In this document: one piece after another, positions 1 through 9,167 of the stretch
Layout: every line of letters starts with the position of its first letter
Numbering within the stretch: position 1 is the stretch's first letter
Assembly (NCBI GenBank): GCA_011947345.1
Contig: JAAVTG010000323.1
Coordinates: 248,001 to 312,000, forward strand
Reading direction: 5' to 3'
DNA from: Phytophthora quininea
Lineage: Eukaryota > Oomycota > Peronosporomycetes > Peronosporales > Peronosporaceae
DNA length: 64,000 bases
The notes under the pieces: model-generated
The model's database searches: none
What the model was told of the DNA's origin: nothing
Seen by the model: the letters and a program-made list of their open reading frames with translations, nothing else
Translations under genes and position numbers: made by a program

Positions 1-264
1 ACGGAAGTGCCGTCCCCGCAGTTCAGGCGAATGGAGGCCACGTGGCCTCCTCAGCCGCCCTGCGTCTGGGTGTGTATTAACTAAACTATGGCAATAGAAA
101 TTTCTATGTCAAATCTACCCATCCGGATAATTCCGGATACACAGGTCGGCTTGCAGCGCTGGCAGATATCCACGCAGCGGGAAGACCAACATTGAGGAAA
201 GGGGCGCCGATATATCGTCACCCCATGGACTGACGGGACTGCACCGCTCGAAGATTCCGTTCCA
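1..264. other. No gene seen
   Basis: No reading frame here shows recognisable protein character. It is the upstream side of the first LRR-like relic. Confidence 0.4.
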
Positions 265-1144
265 TTGAACGCACCAGCTGATCTCCATCCTGTGCGGATC
301 TTCAGAGACGATGGAATTAGCAATTGGGGCAACGTGCTCATTTTGGGTTGGGCGGGTGCCTCGTACGACGTCGTAACTTGGAGGTGGACAAGTTGCCTTG
401 CTGCCCGATCGGTCGAGCCGTCTTACTTCACTCACTCTGTCGGTTTTCAATTACGCGCATGTGTCCAGGTTGGATGGCATGCCACACTTGCTCGCTACGG
501 TTGGGGCTCATTGAAATTCCTCACGATTAATGCACACATGCTGGAATTAGACGAGAACGAAGTGCTGCGATACTGCCCCAATTTGCTCAAATTGTGGCGG
601 CACTGTGGCTTTATCCACACACGATTTGACTTTAGTGAGTTTGACGCAAGACGTGACGAGTTGCGATTCGAGTGGAACGATGTTGCTGCTCTTGCACGGA
701 TGTTGAGCGATAGCTCAGATCCAGGCTGCAAATGCGTTCGATCCCTCCATTTGGATATGAAGAAGCCAAACGACATTAACAACTAACGTCGCGATGTACT
801 TTCCCTTGATGGACACGTACTTGAAGGCACTTCTCGAGATGCTAAAAGTAAACCACCACTTGGAATAACTTCGAATGATCGTACACCGCCAATTCACTTG
901 TTTCCAGAGTAAATTCAAAGCTTATCACCAGCAACACCTATGAGATGCGTTTCCATTACCGATGAAAATCGCGTTCCTGAGTGTTAAATCAGCGTCAGAG
1001 TTGCAAGCGCACCGACACCAAAGCAGCAGATTGCGTGAAGCTCACTTGCCGCTAAACAACTTCGATTCGGATGTGGTGTCAATCATTTTCGAGTTTGCGC
1101 GCTTGTCGGTGTTTCGGCAAGTGAACTTCGAAACGACCGACTAG
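265..1144 (+). pseudogene. LRR-like family gene, plus-strand broken copy
   Basis: An open frame runs from 265 to 786. It shares a recognisable block with the minus-strand gene next door (VRIFRDDG here, VRTFSDDG there). After 786 the similarity continues in another frame, with residues like YLKALLEML and then KIAFLSV, which match EITRMLE and KLAFLSV in the neighbour. The last part (962-1144) ends in a segment like LPLNNF...FEFARLSVFRQV, again matching the neighbour's end. At least two frameshifts and in-frame stops lie between 786 and 962, so this is a relic. The family looks like the large oomycete set of leucine-rich, ribonuclease-inhibitor-like proteins with short motifs such as LEEVAL. That assignment is inference. 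Function is unknown. Confidence 0.55.
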
Positions 1145-3000
1145 GAAGCGTAGTAAAAGAGATCTTGGTCGTATATCACTTCTTTCTCGATGCGCTTGGA
1201 CTCGCGGTAATAAACTTCACGAAGAACTGGAAAAGCTGCGAACAAGAAAATATTGTTAAGCACCTGTATGTCCAATTGGCTGGCTTTGAAATGGGTCAAC
1301 GCCTCGCTTTCTTGTTGGCGGGCGTTGTAGGCGACAACACACTCAAGAACGCAAGTTTGCGGTCAAAAGGAAGAGGCTTAAGCACTTGAGAGATGGGCTG
1401 GTGGTGGTGATTCCGCAACTCCACCGGGAAGCGTTCGTATTGTGTTGGCACTGCGACCTCCACAAAATCAAGTATCGTGTTCGTCTCCAGCATTCTCGTG
1501 ATCTCGTTCATCGCAGCATTAATGCGGGTTGAATTGTGCGCCACTCGCCACGAGTGTGGGTTCTCCTCATCATGAACGACACAAAGGCGAACCCGCAACC
1601 GTCTCACATATCGCGTCAAACTGCTAGTCGGGTCCGCCAACTCCTTTGAGATGGACGGAATGTCGTCCCAATTGTAGCTCAGCACCGGGAAATTCTCACT
1701 CTCTAGACGACCATCAATCTAAGTCGTGCTTCAACACAATTACCTATGAGTGCCACCTCCTCAAGTTGGGGACAGCTACGCAACACTGGTATATCGGTCC
1801 ATCGGCCAGCTCCCAAATCAAGTGGGAGGAACTTCAGTGGAGCACCCACCAGCTCTAGAAAATGCGGCAGTCCAGTCAAGATTGATGGTCGCTCTTTGAA
1901 AATTCCGAGCTTCAGCCACGTCACTCCGCAGCTACTTGTCGCCGTTGCGCAGTCATCGTCAAAGAGCAAGTCGCAGCGTTTTACTTGGCATCTCCCAAAT
2001 GCAGGAACCATAACGTCCACCCACTCGCTGCTGCCGTCATCGCTGAAAGTGCGAACAGGAGCAACAGCGGTGGAAATTCTCACAGGTTCAGTGCCTAGCT
2101 CGGGTTGTCCCTGATCATCAACGAGCCACCTCATCGGAGATCCAACCTTAATCGTAGGCATTCTCTCCTCAATTTGTCCACGAGGGCAATCAAGAAGCTC
2201 TTCTTCAGGATGTTCCGAGCTTAAAACACGCGCAAACGCTTTCATATCAGCAAGACTCAAATATATTGTGTTGTCCAGGATTAACGATTCGAGGCCCGAA
2301 AAGTTTGAACGCGTTGTGAGAACAGTGCGTATGCCATCCATTTCCAGTAAAGCGTACTTAATGCAGCAATGGTCCCGGCTCGTATGGTGACATTTCTGAC
2401 GGCGCGGTTGCCACCACGTGCGAAGAAGAGCGAGCCAACGAAAAGCGGCTCGGCGCTGGTGTTGCAAGTGACCTCGACACTTTCCAGTTGGAAGCGGTTT
2501 GCATCCGAGAAACTCAAGTTACGTCCAGGAACTCGAGAGAGCTGGATACAGTGGAAAACCAGAGCCATGAGCTCTCCAAACGCCTTCTTCTCGTGCCAGT
2601 CATTTCCATCCTGCTCGATGCACAGCGATACGCGTGGGTGCCAATCGTTAACATACCAGAAAATCCCTGGCACCAATTTTGCCATCAACGCGGTGTCGCT
2701 AAGAACTGGAGGCATCCATTCCAGCTGAAAAGTGCAACGTAGCGACCCGAGTTCAACTTCTCTATGGCCACCCCTCGCGTCGTAGAGCTCCCATTCTTCC
2801 TGGGCAAGTCTCTGAGCCAAGGAGATTTTTTCATAGACCTCCACTTCTTCACTTGAGACGGCAGCGAATTCAATCCTCACGGGGATCTCGATGTCCAGGC
2901 CTGGTTCATCCTTCTGTAAGGAATCGTCTAGTTCGGCTATTCTACGTAGTGTTTCTTGATACTCTGGGCTTGAATGTTCCCGCTGGTGGACGCCGCACAT
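1141..3000 (-). pseudogene. LRR-like family gene, minus-strand broken copy
   Basis: The gene starts at the ATG at 3000 and reads through four frames. The first 200 or so residues contain a charged region with EEVEVYEKISLAQRLAQEEWELY, a motif stretch with GDxxH-free loops, and a run with RNVTIRAGTIAAL. The frame then shifts near 2360 into LESLILDNTIYLSLADMKAFARVL, which is a typical leucine-rich repeat. It shifts again near 1700, after LEEVALIG, and a third time near 1300. The reading ends at the TAG at 1141-1143. The shifts are one base each and there are no splice signals, so introns do not explain them. It converges on and overlaps by a few bases the plus-strand copy, giving an inverted pair. 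No signal peptide is obvious. The molecular role is unknown. Confidence 0.6.
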
Positions 3001-3141
3001 GCGGACAAGATCCGAGTCGAAGCTGACGGATGGAGATCCCCACGCTTGTACGTCAAAGTCAACTACGAAGCGGACGGGGATCTGCGTCTCGAATATTTGC
3101 TCTCCGATGGCCCCGAACTGGACTCCGCAGTGTTTTCCTAA

Positions 3142-3493
3142 TAGAAATCTCCAGGCTGCTACCCGACGTGCTCCACCGCCGCCAAAAGCGCCAGCGTCTC
3201 ACGTATCTGCTGGATCTGAGCCAGGTAGGCTGCCGTCGTAGCCACCGTCTCTCTAAACGGGAAACTCACAGTCAAACCCCGTCTTGGGACGCGCCAGGCA
3301 TCCGGTTAGATGTCCGGGGCGACGAAACGCATCGACCCGCGCAAATTCCGCCGCAAGGATACCACGGGATCATAAGCTCCAGCGCTCCATATTCACCCTA
3401 CTCACTTGGTCTTACTATGGAGAACTGGGGGCGTGCCTGTATCCAGTAAGATCTCCACGAGATCTCCAGGCAGTTCTAAAATCGTTCCGAAAT
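3142..3493. other. No confident gene
   Basis: Frames are open on both strands here, but none shows a recognisable domain or joins cleanly to the hydrolase that starts at 3494. Confidence 0.3.
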
Positions 3494-4896
3494 ATGGCGA
3501 CGCTCATGCTACGTGTAGTTCTATGGCTGAGTTTGATGGATCGAGTCTTCTCCTGCTCGGATTTCTTGCTGGCGAGCTCATCCCCGACGTCTAGCGTCAT
3601 CAGTGGCCGCTCCATGGACTTCCAGGCGGATCTCGCCTCCTCCTTCGAGGTGATCCCGAGAAAACTCTTTTCCAAGAGCTTCCTGTGTTTAATTGTGCCG
3701 ATTGTCAAGACTTCCAATGGAAAAACACGTTTGGTTTCGTCGCTGCCAATGTCTATGGGGTGAACGTAGCAACTGACGGGCTGAATGAGGTCGGACTGTC
3801 GGCTGCTTGGCTTAGCCTGGAGACGACCCAGTATCCAGCACCGGAACTCAACTTCTTCAACAAGTCCAAGCCCGTGGTGACGTCGATCTGCTCGTACATT
3901 TTGGGAAACTTTGCGGCGGTGGAAGACGTGAAGATCGGCTTGCAAAACGTGCAGTTAGCAGGTATCGATGGCCGACTGGCGACGGAGATTCTTCATGTGC
4001 CATCTCCAGATGGCAGTTCCAAAACTCTGCCACTTCATGTGAGTGTACACGACGCCAATGGCAAGAATTTGGTGATTGAGTTTATCGACGGGAAGACAAT
4101 TTTCTATGACAATCCCTATGGCGTTTTGACGAACGATCCGCCACTTGATGAGCAGTTGGAACTGCTGGAGAAGCATCTAAGCGAAGCTTCGGGGACAATC
4201 AATTCTGGAGATTTACTACCCGCAGGATACGGCTCGAAGGAGAGGTTTATTCGGCTGTCGGTGTTGAACAGCAAAGTCAAAGAAGGGTACAGTGCTCCTA
4301 CCGTTCATGCCTCGTATGTGCAGGCTACTGAGGAACAGAAAGTGGTGTCGGATGCACTGCATCTGCTGAATGCGGTGGTGCGTCCACCGATGGGAGAAGC
4401 CACGCAGTGGTCGCTTGTGAGAGACCACACCAGACGCATGCTCTACTTCCGTTCCACGGCCAACCAACTGCTGCGTCGCGTGAGTCTGGATATGATCGAC
4501 TGGGCTGACCCGCGTGCTCGTCGTTTGATCCCGGTTTCCTATGGAGTCTGGTTCTTCGACACCACCATCCCTCTGCTTGACGACCGCAACAACATGCGTA
4601 CTAAGGATTTGCCGTCGCGATCGGTTGTGGAAGCCGTGTTGGCTAAGAATGGGGATCTGTTGACCGCTTTCGAGAGAGTTCAACTGCCGATTGATTCCGG
4701 CGGTCGTCTCCCGGTGACGTCTCAGATGGAGATGCAGCGAGCAACTCAGCTCGATAACCTGTCCCCAACGTGGGTGTTTGTAGTCGGTTCTGTGGCTGGA
4801 TGTATGCTTACGGTGCTGCTGTCGGTGGGCTGGAAACTGATCATCACCGAGTGTGTGCGTCGCCAACATGGATACCTGCAGATTCCTGACATCTAA
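3494..4896 (+). pseudogene. Choloylglycine-hydrolase-like (linear amide) hydrolase, one frameshift
   Basis: This looks like an N-terminal-nucleophile hydrolase of the choloylglycine hydrolase / penicillin V acylase family, which cleaves linear amide bonds. A hydrophobic leader starts at the ATG at 3494 and ends in VFS directly before a cysteine in CSDFLL. In this family a cysteine exposed at the mature N-terminus is the nucleophile. It is followed by SGRSMDF, like the family's GRxxD motif. Downstream comes the core, with NEVGLSAAWL, then NPYGVLTNDP, then a C-terminal membrane segment (WVFVVGSVAGCMLTVLLSV). The N-terminal part and the main frame do not match. A one-base shift at about 3658-3664, next to an A run, separates them. 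It could be a sequence error or an early pseudogene. The natural substrate cannot be read from the sequence; bile-salt, N-acyl amide and acyl-homoserine substrates are all known in the family. Confidence 0.7.
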
Positions 4897-5289
4897 GCTT
4901 GGTGAGGCGAGAACAGAGTTTAGCAACGTGACGTGCTTCAAGGTAATGTCTGCATATATTTTTTCTTTTGAAATGAAGTGTCCGTGTCTGCTCCAAGTCA
5001 ATTAGGCTGCCAAAATCAACGCCAGCATCACAGGTATTCCGCTGCGAGGTGCATCCAACGTAGATCGCGTTGGCGAAATCTTAACCAAAGCCGTGGACTG
5101 CGCTGTCACTTTTGGGTTGGTGTGGCCAAAAGTTTTAATACTAGGAACGTTGGTTGGCTCCGTTAGCACATAACAACAAAGCTATGCGAAAGTCATTTTT
5201 GCATGGAGCATCGTGGTCGAGCCTTAAGAATTAGGGACTAAATTATTTTACTGGGACAGGAGAGAAGCGAATAGCCCAGCCCAACAAGG
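4897..5289. other. Intergenic, no gene seen
   Basis: This stretch lies downstream of the hydrolase. No supported coding region or repeat was seen before the GGTACC-rich repeat. Confidence 0.4.
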
Positions 5290-5515
5290 ATTAATTCCGT
5301 GGTATGGAACCGATATACTGGTACATTACCGGTAGCAAAGGGGGTTCTCAAAAGGATTAATTGCGTGGACACCGCTGTACCGGTATGGTACCGACATATC
5401 GGTACAGTACCGGTGACAAAGGGTGGCTGCTTGAAAGCATTAATTGCGTGGTCGTCGCCGTACCGGTACGTCGGTTCCATACTGGTTCAATTCCGACATC
5501 ACAAAGGGCAGACTG
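5290..5515. repeat. Degenerate tandem repeat with GGTACC-type palindromes
   Basis: Three units start with ATTAATT(G/C)CGTGG at 5290, 5356 and 5439. Unit lengths are about 66, 83 and 75 bases. Each unit then carries a mix of CCGGTA, GGTACCG and TACCGGT words, which can pair with each other, followed by a CAAAGG tail. The middle unit is the most palindromic. No coding function is apparent. Confidence 0.75.
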
Positions 5516-5641
5516 CTGCTTACCCGGGCTGCCGTCCCGGGGAATTCGCAGTTCGTTTAGAAAATTTAGTCTAGAACATATAGCGGGAAAAGGTAAAGTT
5601 GTACTGAAAACCTAAAAATTGTATTAAAAATGTATTTACAG

Positions 5642-5953
5642 TCACAGATCAAAGCCATAGAGGGTCCGACCTAGCCGCTTAACCGCATACAAAACGTCCA
5701 TCTTGGTGATGGTTTTACGATGTGCGTGCTCCATATAAACAACAGCATCCTGCACGAGGTTTCCAACAAACACTTTCAGCACCGCTCGAGTTTCATTGTA
5801 GACGAGATCGGACATCCGAATCACGCCAGCGCGGCGAGCAAGCTTCCGGATCGACAATTTTGAAATTCCATCAATACTGTAGCGCACAAACTTGAGGTGG
5901 CGCTTTGCTCCTCCTTTGCCTAGACCTTTGGCTCCGTGGCCACGCCCAGACAT
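5642..5953 (-). CDS. Divergent histone H4 variant
   Basis: The product is a 103-residue histone fold protein of exactly the usual H4 length. I chose the start MSGRG at 5953 rather than an upstream in-frame ATG at 5962 because it gives the canonical H4 N-terminus. The tail reads [18 protein letters not shown], and the protein ends in GRTLYGFDL. Comparison with the universally conserved H4 sequence as I know it shows about two-thirds identity, where ordinary H4 proteins are nearly invariant. Tail lysines 8, 12, 16 and 20 are kept, lysine 5 is His, and Arg19 is Leu. No stop or shift interrupts it. It would be expected to pair with H3 in nucleosomes, but a variant this divergent could be specialised, weakly expressed or decaying. 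No neighbouring histone gene is present. Confidence 0.88.
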   Translation of the reverse strand: MSGRGHGAKGLGKGGAKRHLKFVRYSIDGISKLSIRKLARRAGVIRMSDLVYNETRAVLKVFVGNLVQDAVVYMEHAHRKTITKMDVLYAVKRLGRTLYGFDL

Positions 5954-6213
5954 CGTCACCACCGAAAACTATTAACAAAACTTAGATGGCTAAGCAAAAG
6001 TAGCGTTCAGGATACTTACGCGAGTCAGAGTGAAATGGCAAATAGGCATTTTTAGCGCTCAACTGGCTTAGCCAGCACAGATTGGTGGAGTGGAATATTG
6101 TCTCATCGTGTCCTATGTTGTGAGATTTCAACCTTCCTATCCTATATTACGATATTTTAGTCCATTTACGCATTCAAGGATCTTTCAAGCTTAAACAGCT
6201 TCGATACAGTAGG
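5954..6213. other. Intergenic, no gene seen
   Basis: AT-rich spacer upstream of the H4 gene. Its promoter probably lies here, but I cannot point to a specific element. Confidence 0.3.
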
Positions 6214-7784
6214 CTAGATGCTATCAGAATCAGAACTAGTACCTGCCAAATGCTGAGATGCATCGGAAGCTTCATCGCTGGTAGATATATTTTCGCTCGA
6301 CGTGCTGGATTCACCATTGCTAGACTCTTGATCTCTTGTAAAACACTGAGATGGACCGGAAGCTTCATCGCTGGTGCTGAATTCATCGTTGTTCAATTCT
6401 TGATCTCGTGCAGGTTCAACCGTGGCAATATCTTCGCCGCCACGCCACATAATTAAATATCGAGTCGGTCGTTGGACACTTGTTCGCGAAATTTTCTCCA
6501 TTACAGGTCGATCGTCTTGAGATATTGAGCTTCAGCTTCAATTTCAGCAAAGCGCTGTTTTAGGAGTCGTCGTGCACTTTGGTCGTCCAACACTTCAATC
6601 TTCAAGGTGGCGTTAGCTCGATCAGTAGCAGTCGTAGCATCGTGATACTCATCGATACGATCGTTCACTTCCATACTATCGTTGTTACCTTGTCGACGGC
6701 TAGCACTGCGGTTCTGTCACCGCAGGAATAACGTGACGACCGCGTCCAGGGCTCTCACGAAAGTGGCTACTTGATTAGCTATATCTTCCTCGCGCAACAA
6801 CGTTGCAGCTTTGATGCGTTCCATGTCGGGGCGGGCACTTAAATAACCATCAACGTACGAGTGCAGCGATGGCAAGGATACCGATGGAGAAACCGGGCAA
6901 GCTCGCAACATCTCATTGTAATGAAGTCCTGTCAGCAGTTGGTCGTGGGTCTCCTGCGAACGCCTGAACTCGCCTGAACTCGCCTGAACTCGCGGCCATT
7001 AACGCGGCATCAGCCTCATCGCCACAGCCACACAAGTCCACAAGTCGGTATATATGACTCTCCACACTTTATTCATAATCTCCTGTCCTGACAGGAATAT
7101 CGTCAAGGCGCTAACAAGATCGACGGCTGCTGCGACTTCTTCGCCAACATCTTTGCTTCTCTAATCAATTACAGCCACTACTGGGTCTACCGCTGGATCC
7201 CCTCTCAAGCGTTGCCCAAAGTAATCACGAATTCCTGTCCTGGTCCTTGAAATCTATCACCTGAGTGTGCTGCGATTTGAAGCAAAGCCGTTATTACCCG
7301 CTTAAGTTTAGCTAAAGAGCCATTGAGCGTGTTGCATGAAAAGGTTAGGACTTCGTAGAGACACCCTGCAGAATTGAGGTGATATTCTAGCAATTCACAA
7401 ACTTCGGGCACATGAGACTGGTTGTAGCACTGCCACACAAGCTCGAATTACCTTGCAATACTGCTGGAGAGTATGCGAGTCAAGCTTTCTCAGCTGCAAC
7501 CTTTCCTCCCTCTCAAGGTGGTGTATATCTTGTAGCTTGTGAACAACCTCCGTCTGTAACTGATCCAGGCGCCGCAATACCAAACCAAATTCCACCACGC
7601 ATGCGCAGCACGTACCAGTTCGAACGACGGTAGAGTCGGTGTCAGACTCGTACTCACTGTCTTCTCCGCATGGCTCATGTGTTTGAGTTTGCGGCAGAAT
7701 GGTGAGCCGAGCAGATCGAGGGCTATCTTGGACTACAGAGTATTGTGGCGTAGCGGGATTTATCGAAATCCGCTTCCACTGCAT
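6214..7784 (-). pseudogene. Unidentified gene, minus strand, broken frames
   Basis: Several minus-strand frames line up as one decayed gene. From 7784 there is an acidic stretch (EDSEYESDTDSTVV), then a coiled-coil-like region (LRRLDQLQTEVVHKLQDIHHLEREERLQL). A shift near 7435 leads into a segment with LLEYHLNSAGCLYEVLTF, and a further piece at 6717-6911 has MERIKAATLLREEDIANQVATFVRALD. Then comes a frame with RRLLKQRFAEIEAEAQYLKTIDL, and last a Ser/Asp/Glu-rich tail (6214-6501) built on two imperfect copies of a TSDEAS unit. I do not recognise a domain. Its strand and position fit the idea that it is the distal part of the SANT-like gene whose start lies at 12,874, with a piggyBac element inserted between. 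That is inference. Confidence 0.4.
6961..6993. repeat. 10-bp tandem repeat, three copies
   Basis: CGCCTGAACT is repeated three times in a row at 6961-6990, followed by a further CGC. It lies inside the decayed minus-strand gene. Confidence 0.9.
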
Positions 7785-7868
7785 CCAGACACCGACTAAC
7801 GGAGGGGATACTCCGATATCCGTGGGGATGCTGAAGTGTGCTCACCTTGTGTACCCGTCGGCGGGCTG

Positions 7869-8346
7869 GATCTGCTCTTCAGGTGCTTCGAGGATGCTTG
7901 ATCTGTCAAGATCGAACGTCTTGGCGGGACGTGGGAGGTCAGGAGCAGCGCGGGAATCTTCACTCTGCGTCCTTGAATATTTTCCAGACCAGTAATTGCT
8001 TGGATCTACTTGATCTGGGACCTGGATCTTGGATCCAGGTGGAGGTTGCCTTGAGGGGTGTGTGGTCTTCCTTTTCCGTACTTGAACGCTTCCAATAGCG
8101 TGATCTTGGGGGGTTGAGGGTCGATCGGTCGTCCTGGCCAAGTAGTAACTCCAGTAGACTTCGGATCCGCTCTTGGTACTAGTGGATCCAATCTGCGAGT
8201 GGATCTGGCCAATATACTATCCAGATCACCCGAGCACTGCTTGATCAGCAGTGATCCCGACGTAGCTTGACTGGGCCAACGTAGATCCCGTAGTATTAAG
8301 CGCTAGGAAGGGCACTTGTGGTGTACAAGGCAAATTCGACTCTGTA
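7869..8346. repeat. GATC-dense tract, distal part
   Basis: GATC occurs 16 times between 7869 and 8288, against one or two expected by chance. Many copies are within GGATCC or GGATCT. No reading frame is convincing. A matching dense stretch lies on the far side of the piggyBac element (12,288-12,490), so the two were probably one tract before insertion. Confidence 0.7.
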
Positions 8347-8622
8347 TTAATCCCTGTATTCCCGGATATTATTCTGTATTATACAGAATAATGAAAACGT
8401 ACAAAGGCATTGCGTTAGTCTCTTCTATACAAAAATGCGCATAAATAATTCTGTTTTTCAAACAAAGATGCCACATTTTGACTTGCAGGTGGTGAGTTCG
8501 CGTACTATGATTGGGCTGTAGATATCTCGTAAGATGGCAAACCTTCATTTGTTGAAATCCTGCTGAAATCGTTTGCTTTGATGTCCTGGCGCTGAGTGGA
8601 CGGGAGAGCGTGTGCTGCTGCG

Positions 8623-8696
8623 CGCAGAGGAAGAAATTGCCCAGTTCCATACTTGGAAGAAGAGGTGAAAGGAACTGGGCAATTCTTCCTTCTGCG
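8623..8696. repeat. Fold-back inverted repeat
   Basis: The arm at 8623-8648 is nearly the reverse complement of 8671-8696, differing by one or two bases, with a 22-base loop. It could form a strong hairpin just upstream of the captured SET fragment and may mark a junction of the capture. Confidence 0.8.
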
Positions 8697-8777
8697 TACA
8701 TTGTTGGTCAAATTGCTGCTAACAACTTACTGTTGCGGATTGCAAGTTTGAAGGGCACCAAGGTAGCTCGTGTAAGC

Positions 8778-9086
8778 GAGTGTCCATGCTTCGCGGTGCT
8801 TCGAGAATGCGACCCTGACGTATGCACGAGATGCGGTGCTAGCGCAGCCGCTGTCGCTGTCCTCAACAACTCGTCTACCGCTGTGGACGAACGGTTAGCG
8901 TGCGGTAACACGAATGTTAGCCGCGCTACCCACAAGAGACTCGGTATGAGTTTCTCAGATATTCATGGCTGGGGCATGTTTGCTGTGGCCAGCATCGCTG
9001 CCAACGAGTTCGTGTACGAATACACGGGTGCGATGCTGTCGCAAGACGAGGCCGAGCGGCGCGGCTTCATTTACGACAAAATGAAG
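8778..9086 (+). pseudogene. Captured E(z)/EZH2-type CXC and SET fragment
   Basis: An open plus-strand frame encodes a Cys-rich pre-SET piece (CPCFAVLRECDPDVCTRCGA) followed by the first part of a SET domain (SDIHGWGMFA, NEFVYEYTGAMLSQDEAERRG, YDK). This order and these words match the Enhancer-of-zeste family, which methylates lysine 27 of histone H3. The match stops at AAG|GTGAGC near 9087, which looks like an exon-intron boundary, so genomic DNA rather than mRNA was captured. The rest of the SET domain, including the NHS-type cofactor motif, is absent, so no methyltransferase activity is expected from this piece alone. It lies inside the piggyBac element, tail to tail with the transposase gene. 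It could still act as a source of transcripts or small RNAs. The frame is open from 8610. Confidence 0.8.
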
Positions 9087-9167
9087 GTGAGCTATTCAGA
9101 AGCGGCGCCGAACGTGTTGAGCAATGACAACAGAGTTCAAACATTTAAACGTGTATTTATGCAGTGG

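Noticed and set aside
2974..3141. A 55-codon plus-strand frame with protein-like text (RLYVKVNYEADGDLRLEYLL)
   Set aside because: It overlaps the start of the minus-strand LRR-like gene, has no upstream extension, and matches no family I recognise.
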